Part shown: positions 9,881-16,398 of the stretch, piece by piece
How positions within the stretch are numbered: position 1 is the stretch's first letter
How the letters are laid out: each line of letters opens with the position of its first letter
Assembly: GCA_937916025.1 (NCBI GenBank)
Contig: CALGGX010000220.1
Span: 1-16,398 of the forward strand
Length of the DNA: 16,398 bases
Origin: an uncultured Selenomonadales bacterium
GTDB lineage: Bacteria > Bacillota_C > Negativicutes > Selenomonadales > Selenomonadaceae
Direction: 5' to 3'
Notes under the pieces: model-generated
Told to the model about the DNA's origin: nothing
The model's database searches: none
The model's input: only the letters and a program-made list of their open reading frames with translations
Translations under genes and position numbers: made by a program

Positions 9881-10854
9881 GACATTGCGCATTGATCTTC
9901 CGCCATGAAATCGCCGTCGTGATAACATGCCGCACGCGCTCGACACCCGCCGCATGCATTTTTATATCGACAACCGCCGCACTTGCCGCCGTAATCGAGC
10001 GTCCGAAGCCGCGCCAAGATCGGATTGCGTTTCCAGATCACATCGAACGGCGTCTCGCGCACATCGCCGAGCTCCATATTGAGATACGCACACGGCTGAA
10101 CCTTGCCGCGCGGCGAGATGATGCAGTAAGACAAGCCCGCCAAACAACCGCGCCGAAATCGCGTCTTCATTCCGAGCTCGGACGCGATTCTCAAAAATTG
10201 CGGCGCGCATGTCGGTTTGATCTCGATCGGAACCGATTGTTGCTTGATCATGATTCGGCGCAAAACATCTTCGTATTCGCGAGTGCGGAGTGCTTCTTCC
10301 TCGATCGATGCCGCGCGCCCCGTCGGTACCAAGAAGAAGAAGTGATGTGCGCGTGCACCGATCTCGACCGCGAAATCCGTGATCGCCTCGAGCTCGTGTT
10401 GATTCCAATCCATTACAGTCGTGTGAATTTGAAACGGCAGTCCGACCGCGCGGCAATTCTTCATGCCTTCAACCGCGCCCTCCCACGCTCCGTCGAATGA
10501 TCGAAAGTGATTATGCTTTTTGCGATCGAGCGAGTCGAGAGAAATTCCCATGCCGCGAGCTCCGGCGTCGAGCAATTGTTGAGCGCGCTCCCGAGTGATC
10601 AGCGTGCCGTTCGTTCCGAACACGGGGATCAATTTCAAACTCGCGGCGTGACGGACGAGCTCGAGAATATCCGGGCGCATCAACGGCTCGCCGCCCGAAA
10701 AAATCATGATCTTGAAACCGGCGGCAGCTATTTGATCAAGCAGAGTTTTCGCCTCGGCGGTCGAGAGTTCTTCGTCAGCCTTGCAACCCGCGTCGCGATA
10801 GCAATGCGCGCAATACATGTTGCAGGCGTTCGTCGTGTTCCACGAAACGATCAA
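9868..10854 (-). CDS. ahbD: Radical SAM/SPASM heme synthase AhbD (NirJ2-type)
   Basis: In the siroheme-dependent pathway AhbD oxidatively decarboxylates two propionates of iron-coproporphyrin III to give heme b. The 4Fe-4S radical SAM triad is CNMYCAHC (Cys11, 15, 18), preceded by SWNTTNAC. FSGGEPL, GISLDSLD and the C-terminal SPASM cysteines (CLAG, CAYL, CGGCRYKNACGGCRARA, QC) for auxiliary clusters are all present. The start is TTG 10852-10854, with GGGGAG 8 bases upstream, giving MIVSWNTTNACN; a GTG at 10861-10863 abuts the RBS with no spacer. The protein is 328 residues. The RBS overlaps the end of the Rpn-type gene. NirJ2 was first named by likeness to heme d1 proteins; with ahbC nearby and no nir genes, the heme b role is preferred, though ahbA/B are not in the window. 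Confidence 0.85.
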   Translation of the reverse strand: MIVSWNTTNACNMYCAHCYRDAGCKADEELSTAEAKTLLDQIAAAGFKIMIFSGGEPLMRPDILELVRHAASLKLIPVFGTNGTLITRERAQQLLDAGARGMGISLDSLDRKKHNHFRSFDGAWEGAVEGMKNCRAVGLPFQIHTTVMDWNQHELEAITDFAVEIGARAHHFFFLVPTGRAASIEEEALRTREYEDVLRRIMIKQQSVPIEIKPTCAPQFLRIASELGMKTRFRRGCLAGLSYCIISPRGKVQPCAYLNMELGDVRETPFDVIWKRNPILARLRTLDYGGKCGGCRYKNACGGCRARAACYHDGDFMAEDQCAMSGGD

Positions 10855-10868
10855 TAGGATCACTCCCC
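10852..10868 (-). promoter_or_regulatory. RBS deciding the TTG start of ahbD
   Basis: GGGGAG (10868-10863), an 8-base spacer containing the TGA stop of the upstream nuclease gene, then TTG (10854-10852). The geometry is the same as at helicase B. Confidence 0.65.
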
Positions 10869-11873
10869 GTTCAATTTGTGCTTCAGTATATCGGCATAGA
10901 CCGAACGTTTATTCGCGGGGACGCTCAAATCCTCGAAGGCTTCTTCCGGCGACACATGCTTGTTTTTGATGTATGCAACCAACATTTGGATATTTGCATT
11001 GTCGAAGCCGTCGTCGAAGCCGCGTCCGAAGCCGTTCCCATACCCGTTGGCGTAACCGTTCTCATAAACGCCTTCGCTCAAGTTGCACATTCTTCTCAAC
11101 TCCTCTCGATCTTTGTACGTCATTTTGATCTGAAAATCATCACTCAATACCTTTCGCTTCTCGTCCGCTTTGAGTTCATTCGACATGAGAGTGTTAAGCA
11201 TCTTAAGCATGTCGTTTTCTGCGCGCGAAGGCGAGCCCAAACAAACCATTACCATCGTGATAAGATCGTAATGCGACTTCGGATTTTTGACTTTGCCAAT
11301 CAAATTGTGCTCCCGCATCGAATATTGCGTGACCGTATTTTGCAGATACTTCGGAGCTTGCAGGCAAATCCAAATCGAACAAACCTTCCGAAGTTTTTCG
11401 TAATGCTGATTGACAAAAATCGTTCCGTTTTGTGCCGAGATCATTCTCCCGCAATAGTACGCCGCACGTTTGAGCAGCGGATATCCGGGATGAAAATCTT
11501 TTTGACTCTCGATATTGATGACGATTGAATTGACATTGCCTTCAGACTCGTCGGGTTGTGTCGAAGGAGGAACAATTGCATTGAATTTGATATCGTAAAA
11601 TATCGTCCCTTCATTCGGCGATTTGTCGTCTGTACTTACGCCTTGAATTTCAGAATTGCTCTCTTCAGAATCGACGCGCCGATTGTTAATGTCGGGTGTG
11701 CCCTCGATGTATTTATCGGCAATATCGTCAATCGGACAATCTTTGTATTCTTCCAACGTGTATTTGAGAATCCAAGCGAGAACATGTTTTTCCGCAAGTA
11801 CACGTCGACAGGCGTCGTCATATTGCGCCTTGAGTTCCGTTATGTCAAGTTGCTGTGATAATTTCGTTTCCAT
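10860..11873 (-). CDS. Rpn-family PD-(D/E)XK nuclease / putative transposase-like protein
   Basis: A 337-residue protein of the Rpn/PD-(D/E)XK nuclease-transposase family that is abundant in Clostridia and Negativicutes; Rpn proteins are DNA endonucleases that promote RecA-independent recombination. The start region RRVLAEKHVLAWILK and the core FYDIKFNAI (Asp94), IESQKDFHPGYPL (Glu122 and Gln124, the E-x-Q variant of E-x-K) and KRAAYYCGRMISAQ are family marks. Residues 270-291 hold a Gly-aromatic repeat (NGYANGYGNGFGRGF), then a helical tail. All the core residues are there, so it looks intact. The ATG at 11871-11873 has GAGG 7 bases upstream and follows the methyltransferase stop by 9 bases. 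It looks somewhat less GC-rich than its neighbours, consistent with later arrival. No inverted repeats or target duplications were seen beside it. Confidence 0.85.
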   Translation of the reverse strand: METKLSQQLDITELKAQYDDACRRVLAEKHVLAWILKYTLEEYKDCPIDDIADKYIEGTPDINNRRVDSEESNSEIQGVSTDDKSPNEGTIFYDIKFNAIVPPSTQPDESEGNVNSIVINIESQKDFHPGYPLLKRAAYYCGRMISAQNGTIFVNQHYEKLRKVCSIWICLQAPKYLQNTVTQYSMREHNLIGKVKNPKSHYDLITMVMVCLGSPSRAENDMLKMLNTLMSNELKADEKRKVLSDDFQIKMTYKDREELRRMCNLSEGVYENGYANGYGNGFGRGFDDGFDNANIQMLVAYIKNKHVSPEEAFEDLSVPANKRSVYADILKHKLNGE

Positions 11874-11882
11874 TTATCTGCC

Positions 11883-12668
11883 TCATTTTTTTTGAAAGAC
11901 GAAGACGTATTCGTGTTGAAAGACATAAAAGCCGCCGAGTAGAGCGCGATATCGCCAGAGATTTTTTTGATGCGCCTTTGCTTTCGTCTCGCCGACGTTT
12001 TTGACAATGATCGCTTTCAACAAAAAGTTTCGCTCGAGAAACAAATTCATGCAGTAAAATCCGAGCGGTACAACTTGCTTATCCGCGTATTTATCGCCGA
12101 TCACCACCGCGCAAAACCGACCGGCATCGAGCACCGACGTCGTGTTGTCGATCACTTGACCGAACGATTGAAGAAAATCCTCGAGGCTCGCGGCATTTGA
12201 AAGATCGTCCGCCGAATCCGAAAAATTGATTATGTCCCAATACGGCGGATGCATGATCACAAACTGGACGCCGTTGATCTGCAATCGATTAAGTTCCGAA
12301 TTCAGATCAATCGAGCGACTGTCACCGATCAGAATTTCCGCGCGGATATTTTCAGCGTGTTCGTCGTCGATACCGACACGAGCTTTTTCTGCAACTTCCG
12401 ATTGCAATTCAATGCCGATCGAGTTTCGCCCCATGCGCTTGGCTTCAATCAAAGAAGTGCCGCTGCCCATGAATGTGTCGAGAATCCAATCGCCGCGCTT
12501 GGTATAGCGCGCAAACAGTTGATGCGGAATTTGCGGCACGAAATTGCCGTGATAGGAACCGTCGTGCGCGCCGGACTTGTCTCGCCGATCGATTTGCCAC
12601 AGCGAGTCCGTCCATATCTCCGAGTACTCGCGCCAATTACTTTTGTCAATGTCGTTGTATTCAGCCAA
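11883..12668 (-). CDS. DNA methyltransferase, N6-adenine/N4-cytosine type
   Basis: An SAM-dependent amino-methyltransferase of 261 residues. Motif X lies at about 39-57 (YHGNFVPQIPHQLFARY), motif I at 63-72 (DTFMGSGTS), followed by GRNSIGIEL, and the catalytic motif IV is HPPYW at 140-144. In this family the first position of (D/N/S)PPY is usually Asp, Asn or Ser; here it is His. The order X-I-IV without a large insertion leaves little room for a target-recognition domain. The start is TTG 12666-12668 with AGGAG 7 bases upstream, overlapping the ahbC stop by 8 bases. It lies 9 bases before the Rpn-type nuclease, so the two could act together, but Rpn proteins are not known restriction partners. 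It could be a solitary or phage-derived methylase. Target sequence and base (A or C) cannot be read from the sequence. Confidence 0.85.
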   Translation of the reverse strand: MAEYNDIDKSNWREYSEIWTDSLWQIDRRDKSGAHDGSYHGNFVPQIPHQLFARYTKRGDWILDTFMGSGTSLIEAKRMGRNSIGIELQSEVAEKARVGIDDEHAENIRAEILIGDSRSIDLNSELNRLQINGVQFVIMHPPYWDIINFSDSADDLSNAASLEDFLQSFGQVIDNTTSVLDAGRFCAVVIGDKYADKQVVPLGFYCMNLFLERNFLLKAIIVKNVGETKAKAHQKNLWRYRALLGGFYVFQHEYVFVFQKK

Positions 12669-13824
12669 TGCCGATCTCCTCGTCCGTGAGATAGCACGCC
12701 GGATCGGATTGCCAAAAATCGCCCGTCACAGCCTCTGCCCTGGTGCGGAAGTTTCCATTGCAATTGTCGAGGAACTTACACTTCGCACATCGCCCCTTCA
12801 ACAGCGGCTTGCGATCTTTCAGCCCTTTAAGGATCGGATGCTCCGCGCGGCTCCAGATATCGCCGAATTTTTCCGCGCGGACGTTGCCGAACGTGTGATG
12901 TTGCGTGAATTGATCGGGATGCACATTGCCGATCGGACCGACTTCGCCGAACGCAATTCCCGAGCGATTGCCGCCGTTCATGTCAATGAATTTCTTAATC
13001 CGCGCGGCGTTTTCGAGATCGCCCGGTGCCTTCGCTCGGAGATACAAATAAAGACCGTCGCAGTGATTATCGACAGTCAAAATCTCTTTTTCGAGACCGC
13101 GCCGCTCAAAATCCTCCGTCCGATTGATGATGATGTCCATAGCCCGCCGCGTCTCTTCCGGAGTGATGTCCTCGACATTCTTGCCGCGTCCGGAGTACAC
13201 GAGATGATAAAAGCACACGCGATTGATCTGCTTCTCCTCGATGAAGTCGAAAATGCGATCGAGCTCCTCGAAATTGTGTCGATTGATCGTAAAACGCAAG
13301 CCTACACGCTGACCGACCGCCACGCAATTCTCGATGCCGCGCATGGCTCGTTCGTATGCGCCCTCGACGCCGCGAAACTTGTCATTCACATCCGACAAAC
13401 CGTCGAGCGAAATGCCGACATAGCCCACGCCGATCTCTTTGATGCGCCGCGCGGTTTCGCGATCGATCAAAGTGCCGTTCGTCGAGAGAGTCGGACGAAT
13501 GCCTCGCTCGCCCGCGTATGATGCCAATTCAAAAAAATCCTTGCGAATCAACGGCTCGCCGCCGCTGAACAACAGCACCGGCACTCGAAAATCCGAAAGA
13601 TCGTCGATGAATTTCTTTGCTTCCTCCGTCGACAGCTCATCATACCGACCGCCGTCCGAATCCATGTAGCAGTGTCGACAACGCAAATTGCATGTCTTTG
13701 TCGAGTTCCAAACGACAACCGGACCGATGCCGTCCGCCGCGCCGTTTCGATTTTCCGAACGCGTGTATCGCAATCGATCGCCGTAGTATTCGCGTGCAAA
13801 CAGGAGTTTCGTCACGCTGATCAA
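12661..13824 (-). CDS. ahbC: Radical SAM/SPASM 12,18-didecarboxysiroheme deacetylase AhbC (NirJ1-type)
   Basis: AhbC removes the two acetate side chains of 12,18-didecarboxysiroheme, giving iron-coproporphyrin III for AhbD. The radical SAM triad is CNLRCRHC (Cys45, 49, 52), preceded by PVVVWNSTKT; FSGGEPL and GISLDGL follow. The C-terminal cluster region CAKCKFLDNCNGNFRTRAE and DPACYLTDEEIG is characteristic of NirJ1. The start is uncertain: TTG 13822-13824 (GGAG 9 bases upstream, beginning MISVTKLL) is preferred; ATG 13828-13830 and TTG 13831-13833 are in frame but only 0-3 bases from the same RBS. The protein is 387 residues. It follows tetR with overlap or near-overlap and is coupled to the methyltransferase by an 8-base overlap. 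Together with ahbD it shows the organism makes heme from siroheme. Confidence 0.87.
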   Translation of the reverse strand: MISVTKLLFAREYYGDRLRYTRSENRNGAADGIGPVVVWNSTKTCNLRCRHCYMDSDGGRYDELSTEEAKKFIDDLSDFRVPVLLFSGGEPLIRKDFFELASYAGERGIRPTLSTNGTLIDRETARRIKEIGVGYVGISLDGLSDVNDKFRGVEGAYERAMRGIENCVAVGQRVGLRFTINRHNFEELDRIFDFIEEKQINRVCFYHLVYSGRGKNVEDITPEETRRAMDIIINRTEDFERRGLEKEILTVDNHCDGLYLYLRAKAPGDLENAARIKKFIDMNGGNRSGIAFGEVGPIGNVHPDQFTQHHTFGNVRAEKFGDIWSRAEHPILKGLKDRKPLLKGRCAKCKFLDNCNGNFRTRAEAVTGDFWQSDPACYLTDEEIGIG

Positions 13825-13829
13825 TCTCA

Positions 13830-14405
13830 TCAACTCCGATCAGTTTTTATACCGTCAATCAATAATTGCACCTTCAGCCGAATGTTCGTTTGAAACGGGA
13901 GCGGCATGATGCTGAATGCCGCCGAATGATATATCGAATGAAACAGCTCGGCAATCAGCGCACTCGGCACGTCCGATCTGATGTCGCCGATTTTCTGTCC
14001 GTATTTGATGATCGTCTCGAAAATCGGTTTGAAGCCCGGGCGCAATCGAGTCTTCAGTTGTTCCGGGCGATCCGAATGTTCCGACGCGCTTAAAAACAAC
14101 GCCAGCATGAATTTGTTTTCGTCGAGCAGTTCCGCCGTCCGCGCGTTGACTTTTTCCAACGCCTTCAACGGTGAGTCATTTGCATTTGCCGCCGACGATA
14201 TTTTGTCTTCAATCGTTTCCAACAGTGCGATCAACAATTCTTCTTTCGACGCGAAGTAATTGTAAAAAGTACCGACGCCGAGCCCCGCTTCGTTCATGAT
14301 ATCGGCGATTGAAGTTTCGCCGTAGCCGCACAGATCGAATTGCCGAATTGCCGCCTCCATGATCTGTTGACGCGATTGAATTTTTTTCTGCTCCCGCAAT
14401 CCCAT
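13830..14405 (-). CDS. TetR/AcrR-family transcriptional regulator
   Basis: A 191-residue one-component repressor. The N-terminal helix-turn-helix is typical: QIMEAAIRQFDLCGYGETSI, then DIMNEAGLGVGTFYNYFASKEELL. The C-terminal ligand domain is divergent and gives no ligand, though a link to heme, tetrapyrroles or sugars would fit the context. The ATG at 14403-14405 is preferred over the upstream TTG at 14427-14429 because AGGTGG is suitably spaced and the protein then begins MGLREQKK. It heads the heme/helicase cluster and is divergent from manA-ROK, with 98 bases between them. A -10-like TATGAT lies at 14437-14432 on the minus strand without a good -35. It probably controls its own cluster and may also control the divergent gene; no clear palindromic operator was found by eye. 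Confidence 0.9.
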   Translation of the reverse strand: MGLREQKKIQSRQQIMEAAIRQFDLCGYGETSIADIMNEAGLGVGTFYNYFASKEELLIALLETIEDKISSAANANDSPLKALEKVNARTAELLDENKFMLALFLSASEHSDRPEQLKTRLRPGFKPIFETIIKYGQKIGDIRSDVPSALIAELFHSIYHSAAFSIMPLPFQTNIRLKVQLLIDGIKTDRS

Positions 14406-14453
14406 TTCAAACTCACCACCTGTTGACAAAAATCATATCACAATTCGACGCGG

Positions 14454-14482
14454 TTGAAAAGCGGTTCCGGTTCTTTTATAAT
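14454..14482 (+). promoter_or_regulatory. Near-consensus sigma70-type promoter for manA-ROK
   Basis: TTGAAA (14454-14459) and TATAAT (14477-14482) are 17 bases apart. The expected transcription start is about 14489, right before the ribosome binding site AAGGAGAG (14490-14497) and the ATG at 14504, so the leader is very short. The site also lies in the intergenic region that would control the divergent tetR. Confidence 0.8.
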
Positions 14483-14503
14483 TCACTCGAAGGAGAGATT
14501 GAT

Positions 14504-16236
14504 ATGTCTGTATTGAAATTGAAACCGGCATGCAAAAATTACATCTGGGGCGGGCGACGATTGATTGATGAATTCAATGTCGAATACGGCGGAGAAATTT
14601 TGGCTGAAGCTTGGGAGTTGTCATGTCATCCGGACGGCGCGTCCGTGATCGAAGGCGGCGTTTTCGACGGCAAAACTCTGCCGGAGTTCATCGAGTCCGA
14701 AGGCGTTGAAGTACTCGGAGAGAACTGTCGCCGTTTCAGAGATTTTCCGGTGCTGATCAAATTCATTGACGCGCGCGAAAATTTGTCAATTCAAGTTCAT
14801 CCGTCGAATGAATATGCGCTCGCCCATGAAGGACAATTCGGCAAAACGGAATTTTGGTATATTCTCGATGCCGAGCCCGGCGCGTTTCTTTATTACGGCT
14901 TCAAAAACGAGATCGGCGAAGAAGAATTTGCCGCGCGGATTAAATCCAATACGCTTCTCGAAGTGATCAAAAAAGTCGAAGTTCGCAAAGGCGATACGAT
15001 TTTGATCGAGAGCGGCACATTACATGCGATCGGCAAGGGCATTATGCTCGCCGAAATTCAGCAAAACTCGAACGTCACGTATCGTGTCTGCGATTATGAC
15101 AGAGGGCGCGAGCTTCACATCGAAAAAGCACTCGCCGTTACAAATCGTGTTCCGATTGGTCGAAAAGATGCCGCTTATCCGCATCTCGCCGATTGCGATT
15201 ATTTCACGGTCGACAAGTTGTTGCTCGACGGCGTGTTGACGTATCGCGTGCAAGGCAATGTCGATCAAAAATCATTCCTGTCTATTCTGATCCTCGACGG
15301 CAACGGCACGCTGAGCAATCAAGGAACGACGATTGAATATCGAAAGGGCGATTCGTTTTTCCTGCCGGCCGGCAGCGGCGATTGGCAAATCGAAGGCAAG
15401 TGCGAAGCACTTTTGACGACGGTTCGAGAGAAGAAAAATCCGATCCGCGTCGGAGTTTTGATCGGCTCGTCGGAAATTCAGCTCGGGCTCGTCAACGAAC
15501 GCAACGAGCTTTCGGCTGTCGAAAGATATCCGACAAAGCCGGAGCGCGGAGCGCGAGTGATTGTCGAGGAAACCGCGCGAAATATTTTAAAACTGCTTTC
15601 GGATAATAATATTCCGCTCGAGCAATGCGTGGGTGTGGGTGCGGGCGTAGCCGGAACGATCGATCGACGCTCGGGAACGGTTTTGTACTCGAACAATCTT
15701 CGCTGGGAGAACGTTCGGCTGTCGAAAGAACTCGGCGAATTGATTCCGTGTCCGGTTCGGATTGCAAACGACGCGGATTGCGCGGCACTGGGCGAATTGG
15801 TTGCGGGCGCGGGGCGCGATGTTTCGGATATGGTTTTGCTGACGCTCGGCAACGGACTCGGCAGCGGCATAATTTTGAACGGCGAGCTGTTTGAAGGCGG
15901 AATGATCGGCGGCGCGGAGCTCGGGCATTTTGTCATTCGCGTCAACGGCAGAAGATGTTCGTGCGGTCGGAAAGGCTGTTTGGAAGCGTATGTTTCGGTT
16001 CCGGCATTACTCCGCGCGGCGCAACTCGTGCTCGGGCACGAAACGACACTCGAGGAGATTTTCAAGCGCATAGATCGCGAGGACGTCGACATGATCGAAG
16101 TGCTCGAGCAATATACGCTGATGCTCGGGCAGGGCGTGGTGAATGTCGTCAACATGTTTCGCCCGCAATTGGTATTGTTCGGCGGCGTGATGTCGGCATA
16201 TGCGGAGCGATTGCTTGAGCCGATTTCGGAAATGCT
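14504..16236 (+). CDS. Fusion of mannose-6-phosphate isomerase (class I) and ROK-family sugar kinase; 3' end lost
   Basis: One open frame encodes two enzymes. Residues 1 to about 312 are a short-type phosphomannose isomerase (mannose-6-P to fructose-6-P): KNYIWGGRRL, zinc-site QVHPSNEYA, GKTEFWYILD, and GTLHAIGKGIMLAEIQQNSN. After a 3-5 residue link, residues 314 onward are a ROK kinase: IANDADCAALGE with the likely catalytic Asp423, LTLGNGLGSGIILNG, and the zinc motif GH...CSCGRKGCLEAY. The first phosphate loop is degenerate: VGVLIGSSEIQ (316-326) where ROK kinases have DxGGT. This may lower or alter ATP binding. The ROK frame ends after LLEPISEML, about 40 residues short of the family, where it meets a rubrerythrin-like sequence. 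Codon use is uniform across the isomerase-kinase link, so that fusion looks genuine, unlike the 3' join. No signal peptide is seen. Confidence 0.88.
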
Positions 16237-16398
16237 GGCGAAAGGCGAGGCCAACGGCACGATGATGTACTATGCGTTGGCGCGTCTGGCTCGTGAGCAG
16301 GGGCTGGACGAGGTCGCGGAGAAGTTCATCGAAGCCGCCAATCAAGAGGCGGTGCACGCGGGATTCTATGCGGTACTCAACGGCAAGTACCCGCAGAA
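16237..16398 (+). CDS. Rubrerythrin-like ferritin-fold protein, fragment (probable chimeric end)
   Basis: From about 16232 the same frame reads LAKGEANGTMMYYALARLA and later ANQEAVHAGFY, then NGKYPQ up to the end of the window. This is a di-iron ferritin-like helix pair as in rubrerythrins: the Glu of KGEANGT and the EAVH Glu-His are the expected iron ligands. Rubrerythrins reduce peroxide in anaerobes. The segment is joined directly to a ROK kinase that lacks its own C-terminus, with no start codon or RBS of its own, and its codons (CTG, CGT, GAG, AAG, CAG) differ from the core gene's GAA and CGC preference. It is therefore best read as a foreign fragment, in frame by chance, cut by the end of the sequence. 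Confidence 0.75.

Noticed and set aside
9867..9959. N-terminal extension of helicase B beginning MHAAGVERV
   Set aside because: It lies within the ahbD C-terminal coding sequence; the TTG start at 9866 aligns with the paralogue and has GGGAGG upstream.
6698..13824. Identification of the cluster as BREX, DISARM or a classical type I/III restriction system
   Set aside because: No PglZ, BrxL, DrmB, HsdS or Mod/Res-type proteins are present; only individual parts resemble such systems.
9868..13824. Heme d1 biosynthesis as the role of the two radical SAM enzymes
   Set aside because: The NirJ1/NirJ2 names suggest it, but no nirS, nirF or other heme d1 genes are visible and this protein pair fits AhbC/AhbD for heme b.
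15478..16260. 260-residue minus-strand frame rich in Ser, Pro and Thr
   Set aside because: It is the antisense shadow of the ROK kinase half, lacks an RBS and has low-complexity composition.

Overview
The window is a metagenomic-style contig. Its core, about 615 to 16230, comes from one bacterium, but both ends look foreign to it. Gene content and protein style suggest an anaerobic Firmicute, possibly Negativicutes/Selenomonadales: a GreA starting MSEKKVMLT, a PD-(D/E)XK Rpn-type protein of the kind common in that group, and siroheme-dependent heme genes of the NirJ1/NirJ2 type. This placement is inference. Core genes are rich in TCG, CGA and GATC, have strong GGAG/GAGG ribosome binding sites, and use TTG starts unusually often. 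No tRNA, rRNA, CRISPR array or convincing terminator was seen, and no gene-free stretch exceeds 300 bases.

Layout. 1-50 is Illumina adapter. 51 to about 612 is a minus-strand fragment of an ExoIII-like AP endonuclease with an extension resembling the N-terminal domain of group II intron reverse transcriptases; it joins the last codons of lysS at a probable chimeric junction. 594-6623 is a tight minus-strand cluster read aroF, tyrA, queC, unknown 213-aa gene, MBL hydrolase, greA, lysS, with a good promoter upstream of aroF at 6659-6687.

6698-14405 is a second minus-strand cluster, read tetR, ahbC, DNA methyltransferase, Rpn-type nuclease, ahbD, SF2 helicase B, SF2 helicase A. Nearly every junction overlaps or is separated by a few bases. 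AhbC and AhbD are the radical-SAM enzymes of the alternative siroheme-to-heme pathway; the methyltransferase and nuclease lie between them and the two paralogous helicases follow. A DNA methylation/nuclease/helicase set interleaved and translationally coupled with heme-maturation genes is the most unusual arrangement in the core and the best candidate for an undescribed system, though it may simply be a composite operon.

14504 to about 16235, plus strand and divergent from tetR behind a near-consensus promoter, encodes a mannose-6-phosphate isomerase fused to a ROK-family sugar kinase. At about 16235 the frame switches abruptly to a rubrerythrin-like ferritin fold, probably a second assembly chimera.
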